From contig ML133495.1 of NCBI GenBank assembly GCA_003864495.1, positions 1,867,231 through 1,931,230 on the forward strand: 64,000 nucleotides of DNA, given 5' to 3'. Within the stretch, counting starts at the first letter, position 1. Every line of letters begins with the position of its first letter. Below are positions 1 through 10,200 of this stretch, piece after piece. The position numbers were made by a program, and so were the translations under genes. A model generated the notes under the pieces. That model worked only from the letters and a program-made list of their open reading frames with translations, had not been told where the DNA came from and did not search any database. Origin of the DNA: Nemopilema nomurai. Lineage: Eukaryota; Cnidaria; Scyphozoa; Rhizostomeae; Rhizostomatidae.

Positions 1-332
1 TTGAAAACCAAACCCCCGGTTAATCGTCCCTGACTTAAACTCGATCCAGACTTCGTTGCCAGCAAAGTACTTATCCTCGACTTTATCGCCACACTCGACC
101 ACAGGCTCTGCCCTTGCTGAGTATCGTCCATTCTCGTATGATACCAAGTGGTCATCATGACAGACGGATGTGCGACCCACTGCGACTAACTTCATGAACT
201 GCACAAGTATGCCTTCTGCATGGGGAACCCGGATTATCCATAGGCAGGTCATGTTTGCAGGGTACACGTTTGGATAATCTGGACTAGCGAACATTCCTTT
301 CTTAGCTGTCAATACACCTCCACATCTGGGCT
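1..332 (-). CDS. CUB domain 2 exon (truncated by window edge)
   Basis: The exon opens with PRCGGVLTAKKG, then the FASPDYPNVYPANMTCLW core typical of CUB. Later come CHDDHLVSYENG, the cysteine in VECGD, and FAGNEVWIEFKSG followed by RGFGFQ. The four expected cysteines are seen. The acidic calcium site is less well kept than in CUB1, because the Glu before CHDD is not evident. N-x-T in PANMTC is a potential glycosylation site. The reading frame is still open at position 1, so more of the protein lies to the left. Confidence 0.88.
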
Positions 333-3300
333 CTAGAAGAATTAGATGTAACACAGTTTTTTAATAAATTGAGAAGATTTTGAGAGCAGGCAACGAGCAG
401 ATGAATTTGGCGTTTCTGCAATAAAAGCGATGTAAAAGCGTTTTTTGAAGAATCGTAATCATGAAAGTAGACATTACCTTCCATTGTAATAATTATGCCA
501 CTTTTTGTTAAACCATAGACACCCATAAGGTTAACTGTGATTTGTTCAAATGACGCCCTTTCTACCTTTTGCCAACTGGTTCCTTCAGGTTGGAGGATAT
601 TGATGCCAGCTCTTTTGTATGCGTCGCCATTCGACGAAATGGCCCATAACGACCCGCCATATCCAGCAGCGACTTGCTTCACCAGAAATGGAGATGCTAC
701 CTGTCCAAGCCTTATTGTCTCTAAAGAACCGCCCACCTGAGGATCAGCCTCGATATCTCGAGTTAGAAACACGATACCCTTCAACGTTACAAACCAGCAA
801 GCGTAGCTGCCACAGGATAGGTCTATTAAAGGATCATTCCTGTCCCCGTCCAGTATTTTCCAAGCTATTCCTGTTAATTTATTGTTGATAATTTGCAGCT
901 GATGAAGATTTCCTTGTAGATCCAGGCCAACTGCCACTCTGTTTTGCCCTAACGATAAACAATTAGTTACGAAGAGCTACGGTGAGTTACGATGAGCTAC
1001 TATTTAATGGATGTACGTGACAAAATACATTTGTTTTGTTTCGACAAAGCAGACTACGCAACGCCTAGGGCATCGAAACTCCACTCCCTTCAAAGACATT
1101 TATCTTTGGGGACTTATCTTGACGCTTGTAAACTTTTCTATTAGTTATGGAAATGTAATTGTGGTAGTATGCAAATTAGATATGTCAAAAAGTAGGCGAC
1201 ATTCCATTCTGTTCTGACAAACATGACTAAGGTTAATGGTGAGATCTTTAGGAGATCATGTCATAAGTGTTGAGTGCATTTTGAGATACTTCAAGTACAG
1301 AAAACATTGCCTAAAAGCTATGGAAGACAATGCTCTTTGCCTCATTTGTATATGATTTATAAATTTCCTGGCTTTGCTCTTATCTACTATGATCTAGCCA
1401 TAAGTATTCTGTGGTGCAGCAGTAGTACTGACTTTCGAGACCATCTGAAGCAAACATTCATGGTCGGCACTGGCAGGTGAAACATCAATAAAAAATTCTC
1501 ACCAGATTCGACTCTTTGCATGCGGATGGTAATGGGCACTCTCTCCCACATCTCCCCCTTCGGAATCTCAGATGTAATCCCTTTCCGGTACCAAACAAAG
1601 CCCTCTTCAGATGTGCCAATAACTATCGGGCCAGAGGTGACATGTGCCATTTTGTCTTCGACTGCATCCCAGATTCTGTTGGCGTACAAATATACAGTAG
1701 ATGTCCTGTCAACCGCCCAGAGGTGCTCTGTAATGCCACCATCCATTTGTCGCAGGTTTTTCGGCGTGGCGATGCCCATCCATGGGGAAGATATCGACAT
1801 ACCTGTAATCAAACAGAACATCTAGAAACTCTGTCAACCGTTCAGTTCCAATCAAAACTTCTTCCATGGCTCGTAAAATATATAAACTTGTATAATTTGA
1901 CGTCAATGGTAGACATGACTGCTTATAAGATACTGCATGCGAATGCATTAATTCACGATATGTCAGGTTCTAAATATCATGTTCAGTTTATCTTCGTAGG
2001 GGTGGGGTATCGAAAGACATGTTGATCTCTGATTATACAAGCTCTCTTTCTTATTTCGTACTCGAGCCTTCTTTCCATATATATTGACGGAGTTGCATGC
2101 GTTTTTGTGTTAATTATGCTAAGAGTTTTTCCCTCAGATAATAAGTTAATGAGCATAAGTTAATATATCTTCAAACTGTTTCATATGCTAAGTGAGAAGA
2201 TTCTAAGCAGCACTGGTCATGTCTGCAAACAAACTTAATCTGAAACAGCCTTGAATGCTTTGAAAGGTTGCCCTGGTTAGCTTCTAATACAAATAGCGGA
2301 TTAAACCGCACTTACTAAACTAGTCTTCCAAAAATAGGCTTCCAGGCATACGAGAAGAGGTGCATTAGGCCTTGGAGGTCCCTGGTGAATATGTGCTTAC
2401 CCACAACGGCTTAAGTTTCCTTCAAAGTGGATCATTAATCCATCTGATTATATGCAAAATGTGATAATAGATAACATTAGACGGGTTTACCTTACAGTAA
2501 ATTCGTCACGATGATTTAAATGAGCAACCCTATATAGCAAATAACTTAAGTCAGTATATTTCAGTCAGTATATTTCAGTCAGTATATTCAGCCAGTATAT
2601 TAATGCATTTAAACATTCAAGTGCCTTTTGCATCGCATTACACTTTTTGAAGATTACATGCAGTCATCTAATGAGTGCTACGATTTACGAAATACAGGAA
2701 GCTTTCAACATTTGCTGCCAATTGTGGCAAATGGTTTCTAGATAAAAGAAAGTGGATAGAGTTGTAAATAGTCTCAATGTGTTAGATCTGTATTTCAACG
2801 TCATATCCAACAGCTTGGTTACAACACCCCTCATTCTAGAACTTAACTGCAAAGGATGAAACAAAACTGCATAAACCTGACTTAAACGCTTTAAACAAAC
2901 ACAATCCATAACCAGTCATCCACAGACTGCCACCAAAGGCCAGAAAACCCAAATGTATTCACAACATTTTAAGGGCATCGCGTTCAAAAAGCCACAAATA
3001 CTATTAAACTACCAATTACCCTACTTATGCCCAGGTGAAAATCACCTTGCCTTCTGCAAGTGGTTTGCTAATAGGAAGTGCCAAAGCAAAAAGGAATCGT
3101 TGAGATACCTTACCTTCTGGCTGAAGGAGAGGCATCTTTGGGACCGCTTTCCAGACCAGGTGGAACCCGCGGAGTCCGGTAGACGAGTCGGTCGCAAACA
3201 AGACAGTGACCGCTGAGCCGGTCGATTTGATAGTCGTCGTGTGTGCGTGGCATATTTTGGCGAGAGCAGGCGACGTCGTTTCTAGTCCATCTCGGAACAG

Positions 3301-4410
3301 CAAATAATCATACAAGCATCCATCTCCAGTCTCAATTTCAATGTAAATAAAATCAATATGAATTCTCGAGTTCTCACTAACTTTGATTGTCCATAAACAT
3401 CTTAAATTATCAGCGTATTTATTTGGATACCCAGGACTCGTAAAGTTCCCATATGATCCACTGTATGTGCCACCGCAGCCTGAATTCAAAAAGGTTTCCA
3501 TTAGCTTTAAGAAACTTGAACAAAAACGATATAATGTAGGAAATAAGAGAATTAGAAGTGCCTTAGTGATTTATAGTAATTGAACTAGTAGCAAACAAGT
3601 AGTAAATGCATTTTAAAAGGGCTCATCTCTGATTTACTGCTGACTTATAAATTGCTTTTTTGTTCAAAACTAGACCCACAACGTCAAATCCTACCCTTAA
3701 TTTCCAGACTGGAAGTTCTTTTAGTTTGAAAGAAAAAAGAAATAACTATTGCCTTCGGGTTCTGTTTTCACCAAGAATGGATCATTTAATTCGTGATGTT
3801 AATCATCATATTTCTACTAATTTCATTCATCAAGATACAGATCAAATTGTTGCTTTGATTGGGGGGCGCTTTTGTGTGACATTCATCCAATGATAGCATA
3901 ACGTAATAGACATTCTTTGATAATGGCCAGTAGCTATCAGTCTTGCGGAGAAGAACCTACCTTGATTCTAAACACACAGTTGCAGATGATAAAAATGAGC
4001 CCTCAGGGCCTTTACTCTTCAAAAACTAACCAAGTTCAGGCTAGGTACCCGTCTGTTCGAACTTAAAGGAGACGATCGATAAAATAGAGAACAGATAAAA
4101 GCGACTGGTTGGTAAAAAACGGCTTTGCCTCTGCTTGTTTGGCAAAGTGTTTCGGAAAAGTGTAAAATCAAATTACGAAACAGCTCTGACTAAGACCCGT
4201 ACTTGTGGCATTTACTGTAAAAAGGAACCCGCAAAATTACAATTTATTTGTCTTCATGTGATGAGTTCTGGCAATATTTTTCGCTGTGACGTCATTTAAA
4301 TTCCTTTTGTTGGAGAAGTAGCAAAAAGCTTCGACTTCTATGGTGACAATGTGAAAAATTTAATGGCATACCTCCTGTTCCTACATCAACCGTCACGGCG
4401 CTTGCAAATG
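1..4410 (-). CDS. CUB / six-bladed tectonin propeller / CUB protein (partial)
   Basis: Five exons can be joined in frame: 4372-4410, 3114-3479, 1503-1802, 478-948 and 1-332. The protein order is a short linker, a CUB domain, a tectonin beta-propeller of about 257 residues, then a second CUB domain that continues past the left edge. CUB domains are extracellular ligand- or partner-binding beta-sandwiches; tectonin propellers (tachylectin-1, fish-egg lectin type) bind microbial sugars or lipopolysaccharide. A secreted recognition protein is therefore the likely role, but that is inference. All internal junctions are phase 1 with good GT and AG sites, so the modules are exchangeable. The first (signal-peptide) exon was not identified and the end of the gene is outside the window. 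I do not know a named orthologue. Confidence 0.88.
478..948 (-). CDS. Tectonin propeller, blades three to six
   Basis: A 471-nt exon of 157 residues. Blade three is VAVGLDLQGNLHQLQ, blade four CWFVTLKGIVFLTRD, blade five SLWAISSNGDAYKRAG followed by GTSWQKV, and blade six VYGLTKSGIIITM. Blade five is the clearest match to the tectonin consensus. With the preceding exon this makes six repeats, the number in tachylectin-1-like lectins, with the ring closed by the SPWMG strand at the start. Acceptor is TTATCGTTAG, donor GTAATG; the exon joins CUB2 at phase 1. Open reading continues into the intron but loses similarity after the donor. Confidence 0.85.
1503..1802 (-). CDS. Tectonin propeller, first two blades
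   Basis: A 300-nt exon. After SPWMGIATPK, which looks like the closing outer strand of the ring, come two tectonin-type repeats: one around HLWAVDRTSTVYLY and one around VIGTSEEGFVWYRKG followed by WERV. Each has the family pattern of an exposed Trp or Phe, a small-residue turn, and G-x-V/I-Y/W. The exon ends RVES with donor GTGAGA in phase 1 and joins GQNRVAVGL of the next exon, so this intron falls inside the third blade. Repeat similarity is moderate, as is normal for this family. Confidence 0.82.
2550..2603. repeat. 14-bp tandem repeat, about four copies
   Basis: The unit gtcagtatatttca is present twice perfectly, then twice in shortened, diverged form. It lies in the intron between the CUB1 and propeller exons. 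No coding content is seen in this intron. Confidence 0.9.
3114..3479 (-). CDS. CUB domain 1 exon
   Basis: One exon encodes a whole CUB domain of about 110 residues plus a short tail. Hallmarks seen are the opening GCGGTY, the TSPGYPNKY turn, CLWTI with the second cysteine, the CLYDYLLFRDG strand with the second disulphide pair, and the closing FATDSSTGLRGFHLVW. The acidic residues of calcium-binding CUB domains appear to be present: Glu in IEIE, Asp in YDY and Asp in ATD. A Ca2+-dependent partner contact is thus plausible. The donor GTAAGG follows PEG. Exon phases are 1 and 1, so the domain can be inserted or lost without a frameshift. Confidence 0.93.
4372..4410 (-). CDS. Small N-terminal linker exon of the CUB-tectonin gene
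   Basis: A 39-nt exon with a pyrimidine-rich acceptor ending in CTACAG and a donor GTATGC. It encodes FASAVTVDVGTG and enters CUB1 at phase 1, giving the CGG start of that domain. The Ala/Ser-rich start could be the end of a signal peptide, with the hydrophobic core on an upstream exon that I could not identify. The support is frame continuity and splice sites only, so this is less certain than the domain exons. Confidence 0.6.
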
Positions 4411-6784
4411 CTGTAGAAAGAAAAAATAAGTTAAAGAGTAACTGAAGCAAATAGGGTTAGTCAACACTTTTCCTTCACATCTTTTAGAAAATTTACAGAA
4501 AAGAGCGTTGAAAACAGAGCTTTACAAGAATTCGAACAACAATTGGAGACGTGTAAGCATTATCAGTTTAAAAAATGGTTTTCTGAAGCTCCATCAACCT
4601 TTGAACGGATCAATGCCGGTATGGTAAAATTTCGTCAATTCTAATTTTATTGTCATCAATTTTGCACAAATGTCAATTATGCATCAAAGAACTGCCCTCG
4701 AGTCAGCTTCTATATGCAAAAAATATTTGCCAAAATTTGTGACCGTTCAGTAAATGTATCTTAAAGGGAATTGAAGCATATTTAAGTGGCTCCGAGCCAG
4801 CAAGCTCGAGTATCTATCTACCATTTCACGTGCTCACTTCTACTGTAGGTTGCACGCGATTTGCCTTTGAATCTACTTCACGTGCACACTTACCATGTGA
4901 CTAAACTGCGCAGGCTCTGAACTGTTAATTTTTATAAAGTGCTTGATCTATGCCTCTATTCCCTTTAAATGAATTCCTTTTGATCTACATACTCAGAATA
5001 AAGGGCATGCTGAACTGATAATTAATAAGAATTCCTGTGATGCTCCGGAGAAGATTGCGGCTAATTGAATGGAAACTACCACTGAGAAGCCTGAAAAAAC
5101 ACACGTGTCAAGGCAAACTTTGAATTCACAAATGCAGTCAAAGGTGGCACGAAGCGGGTAATCAGGCTTTTCTATGACAAAAGAACTAAGAGAACACAAC
5201 GGACGAGATGGATACCAATGGGGTTAAACGTTGAGCGATTGATCATCCATAGAGGTCTGGCACTGAAATTGGATTTGGAACAACTTGAAAACACACTTAA
5301 AACGAGCCCCGCCTGATGGACAAGACTTCAAGACGGGCGTGCAGGGCGGGATTTTCGGGATAACAGATAATCCGTACGATAATATTGATACTTCATATAA
5401 ATTCGATTCAAAATCATTAATTGTTCCTAAATTTAGACTAGAGGTTTTTGGAATTCCTCCCAGAGCTTGTTATGACGAAACGATTACTGTGAAATCAATA
5501 CAACCGCAGGTATATTGACTTAATTAAAGCTAGATTAAGCGCCGTGCTCCTCAAAGCAGCAAGGCAACTTAAACGGATTTTTAACCCTTATACTGAAGCA
5601 AAATATTTTATTCATAAGAAGGTAACAAGTAAACTATAAATCACAACTGTGACTTAAGTTTAAGCCACTTTAAGAGGAGCTAGGGAAATAAGACATTCCG
5701 CCTATTTGTAACACGACGAAAAGATGAGGAGCTGTTTCTCGACGACGTTAACAAAAAGCCTCGTTTCTAAAAGCACCCAGGCCATACACGCTGTCTGGGT
5801 AGCACTGTTAACTCAAACGGCCTCTTTTTGGCTTGAAAATGGGGATTCAATTCAATCCAGCGCCTGCCTGGCCCGATTGAAGTGGAGCAAAAATTTATTG
5901 GAAGAGGTTGCTGAGTAATATTATACTCAAATCTGGAAATAAAGGGTGGAGCAACACTACATCCTCTAATTAGAAAATTAAAAACACAAATGTCACAAAA
6001 TTGAAATTAGAGATCTAGATTTTGATTGAAAAGCCATTGGAGTATCGCTTTACAGAGAAACGAATCTGTCTAATAAATGTTGACATTTGTGTGACCTTGA
6101 TCTGTGAAATGCTTTAACGTAGGCTTTAATCCAAGTTCTAAAGAGGGGTGGACAAGACACCTCGGAGGAACCTCGGGTCACTCCAGCACTTTCATTCGTA
6201 ATGAACATCAAGAATTTCAAGGAAAAACGACTCTTTACTGAAGTGGAAGTTGTGCAGAGTGCGAGAAATATTTTCGCTGTTTGATCTTCTTCTGGACAAA
6301 TGTTAAAGAATTTAACAGTTTATCACCGGACTTATAATTTTTAGGCCTTAAGGTTTGAGTCTCAAATTTTAAGACTTGAAAGACATAAAGGACTTGAAAG
6401 TACAATAAATAGCTAAATAAATAGCTTTAAAATATAAAGGTAAGAAGTAGAAAACATCGTAAGGAAGGTGGTGTGTTGTTCCTTTGATAAAATCCACGTT
6501 TTCTTTTGTTAGAAAATTGTAACTAGAGAGCTGCCTCAGAACTAGTCAAAAATATGAACAATATAGGAACAACCACTATAGCGCACGATTCATGACATTT
6601 TCGGTGCAACTGCTTTTCAGTATTCTAGTAGCGGAATCTCAGTTTCGGTTAAAGTGGAAAATAAAGTGACACCACTGCTTTGAAGTAAGTATAGATTGTT
6701 TTTTGTCTGCACAGGCTACCACACCCTAATGATGGCCAGGTATCATCTTGTCTTTAAGACTTTGAACAGCCAGGCTAAACTAAA
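4411..6784. other. Upstream flank or first intron of the CUB-tectonin gene
   Basis: No exon was recognised. The first exon of the CUB-tectonin gene must lie on the minus strand here or further right. A pair of near-identical 15-mers centred on CACGTG lies at 4825-4839 and 4877-4891. Plus-strand open frames at 5285-5518 and 5724-5918 have no recognisable domain or splice support. Confidence 0.5.
4825..4891. promoter_or_regulatory. Direct repeat of an E-box 15-mer
   Basis: The 15-mers ttcacgtgctcactt and ttcacgtgcacactt differ at one base and are 52 bp apart. Each contains the perfect E-box CACGTG bound by bHLH factors. They lie about 420-480 bp upstream, in transcript sense, of the first exon I could place. 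A regulatory role is only suggested by position and duplication. Confidence 0.3.
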
Positions 6785-7225
6785 ATTCGCTGGCTTTTAA
6801 AACAAGACGTATTCGCGTTAACAAGAGGTACTTTATCCGCATGGATCCGTACCCAAACTGGCTACGATAGGCCTTGCCTTTACAAGGGCACGGTAGGATC
6901 CGTATCTTTTCTTGGAGAGATCCGTACCTCTTTGGGCACGATTAGAAAGCGAATTCATTTGGAACCGTTCCTTCATCGGCGCCTTGTAAACGGGTGGATA
7001 CGGATCCGTAAAGGCACGGCAGAAAAAGGAGACCACCCAATTGAAAATTAACAATAAACTTGTCATTGCGCATGCTTAGAGAGAGAGATTCGCTTTTGGT
7101 CCGTACCCGAGTAAACGCTTTATAGTTTAGAATCCGATCTCGTGTAAACGCTTGTGCATCGCACCCATATCGTACCTAAAAGGTCCGGATCTTTTGGATC
7201 CGTTCCCTTTTCTCTCATTTTAACA
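6785..7225. repeat. Degenerate repeat patch built on ggatccgta words
   Basis: Variants of ggatccgtac recur at 6843, 6896, 6919, 7002 and near 7193, with related tccgtac words and gtaaacg words interspersed. The edges show a weak inverted relation between gcttttaaaacaag on the left and the complement of ctcattttaacagggc on the right. This looks like a decayed non-autonomous DNA element (MITE or foldback type) rather than single-copy sequence. No transposase is present. Confidence 0.45.
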
Positions 7226-10200
7226 GGGCCTAAGAAGATGCTTCACACAGCCTGGCGTTGCTGCATGCTTAGCACTGATCTCTGAGTTTCCGAGAAGCTG
7301 AGACAAAATGTATCGAGGCCCGCAGTCACGAAAACGAGCCATGATTTGCAATAGCAGAAAAATGCTTTTCGGAAATAAGACGATTAGACAGAAACCAAAA
7401 TAAAAAACCCCAAGCGTGCCAACCACAGACACATAGTCGCTCTGCTTCCATGCCCTGAAAGAGCTGTGGCCACGAATACACCGTTGCCGCGATCTGCCAC
7501 AAAGCAAAAGTTAACAATACTTTTATAAAGCCCAATGAGCTAATGATTCGCGCCGACATACATGTCATTCTTCGATATTAAAGTGATTTTTTGGATCTTG
7601 TTAATTTTGTCTGGCATTACAGATATTTCAATAAATGTCGCCTACGCTGGAATTAAACCATTCAAGACCTTGTTGCTGTTGAAATGTTCAAAAACAATTT
7701 TAAGAACCTGACTAAGAGATATTGACGACTACAAAACTAGAATTTTGCGCTCTGGAACATCGTTTACCGTTGAAGAGGAAGCATTAGAAAATGACTAGAT
7801 TCTTTCAAAAAACAGCTGCCATCTTGGAGAGACCATTGGAGGTTTTTGTGGTTATCGGTTTTTGTTATATGGCATTTATTGCTAGTCAGTAACTTGACAA
7901 TGCAGCTCAAATACCAATTCACCCTTTCCTGTTGGACAAAGCGATTTGAGTGAAACAGAACCATGAACTAGAAGCTGATTTAACATCCGCAATCAGTCGA
8001 CAGTCAAAGGCGTAGAAGCCCGGAGGGACATGCGCTCTCTTCCTCATTTTCAGAAAGTGAGACGAAGATCCTATCAAACTCAACGAAGGTGCCGCTTTTT
8101 TGCCTTCAAGTGCTCCTCTTTCTCTAATTTAAAGATGATTCTTACGTATTGATGACAATAAATACAATTTACAGAAAACATGCCTCAGGCTCAGATGAAT
8201 CAACTTTGACACAGGTGCGGTTATTGAGCCAACAGCGGACCCGTCTTGCATCCCAAAAAGCGACGTTTTCTTTAGGCTCTGTCTACATCTACTATGTAAA
8301 TAAGCTTTCTCTTGAGCCCCCACATACACAATATATCAATCATGAAATTTTCCGATGCAAGGCCTAAATATAGGTTCAAAATGTACCAGTCAACACAATG
8401 TACAGTACCCTTGTTTGGCGGAGAGGTTTTCCTATTTGTTTAAAATTCGGCAGAGTCTGCACAGTGAACACGTTCAAGATAATTATTATACGAGCGATTC
8501 AAACAATTGATTGCAATATAGTAAACAGTTAGTATGATGGTGAGTAGGTGAGTCGACTAGAGTCAGTGAATCTAGTACAAGATGGAGTACAGAATTGTCT
8601 CATCGTGGAATGTTTCAAGACTATCATCCAATTCTTGTGCAAGAGGGGATGGTGACATGCGCTTACTGCCCCCTTTTCTCCATAAGAAATTCGAACTTGG
8701 ACGTTACTGTCATGCCTTTCGTGACAAAGTCGACTGGACAGAACGCATGTCATGAGAGTAAAGTTGTTTATGAAGTGAATAGGCTGTAGATGGGGCTCTA
8801 ACATCAAAATATATCGAATGCTTAGCAACGGGAAACCGAAAGTCAGTAGCAGGCCTTAACAATGCAGGTACGAAAACAAGCCTCATTTTAACGGGATTTT
8901 GAGGTTTAGAATGTCTTTAAGAAATCTTATCTGGTTTTAAGAAAGAAAAAGAAATCCAATAACTTGACTGAGAAAAGCATCTTAACACTGAGCCGCAATT
9001 TATGTTTCTATGGGGCTAAACCGTTCAGGTAAAACCAAGTCAAATGCGGTCAATAGCACAACAAAAGCTCTGCAGTTACAAGTCAAGGCTTGACCTTGGG
9101 GGCAGGGGTTGTCGCATTAGGCTAAAGTTTTCACGGAACTTACACCCAGAGCCGCTCTACTCAACAGCGTTCTAAAACCATTTAGGACTGCACTTGTTTG
9201 CCGATACTGGAAAATCTCAGGGCCGTATTCAACTTCAAAAAGATTGGAGCAGTGGCTCGAGAGCATGTGAAAAAGGCACACCTCTGTGAAAATCCATCCT
9301 GAAATGATAAAACGCAGATAAACCGTGTTTTATTATCTGGCGGAAGAAAAGCAGAGAAATAACGGCAAGGGTACAAAGCTTTCATGTTATTCCTTGTTTC
9401 GCCTTCGGATAGTTACTAACCAGTTCTAGCATTGATTTAAAGCGTTCGTAGACAGCACCTTTTTAAAGTTATATTTGCTCATTGTAACTGAGTTTGTCAT
9501 TGTATCATTATATCTGCTTGACTCATTCTCATTCTTAGTCTTCTGGCATCAAGATTACTTCGTTCAAATGAATTTTTCTAATGATATTTAGGTAGGGAAC
9601 GACCGACCGTGGGATTAAGGTGAAAGGAACCTAAACAGATACATAAACATAACCCTTAAACAGTTCCTCCCCATCCGGCCAAATATTTGTCCGTTTAGTA
9701 GTTTGGTAGGAACAATTGAAACATATGTGCAAATAGATGCAAAAAGGCTGTATTCGTCTGTGAAGCAGTGAAGGAACTTCTTCGAGGTCTACCCGGATTA
9801 GATTTCGTGGTTTTACGAAAGTGACAAGTAGGCTGGGGAACGTGCCACAAATTAGTAAATCAAGATAATTCTGCATTCAACGTAAGCATGTGATCTCTTG
9901 GAACAATCACACACTGGTTCGAAATATTCGACGTGGCAACGAAAAGCGTTGTTGAACTGACAGTAACCATGACAGTGTTCTGGATATGAAGATAGAAAAG
10001 GATTCCAAAAAGCCAAAGCTTGTCAACATCAAAAAAAAGATTTCCATTAATTTCTAGCCGTAGTGTTTCTTTAATCCTACCGGATTAATTCATTATATTA
10101 AGAACACTTGATGATTGTGCGGATTGATATTGTAATTGCATGTGCCCATGTGAAATTGTATACGTCTGCATCGTCGCTTTACGTTCCACTAATTGTTCAC

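Noticed and set aside
7470..7568. Minus-strand frame MSARIISSLGFIKVLLTF followed by ALWQIAA, which looks like a signal peptide and might be exon 1 of the CUB-tectonin gene
   Set aside because: The available donor (GTGTAT) is in phase 0, while the next exon at 4410 needs phase 1; joining them gives a stop. No other support.
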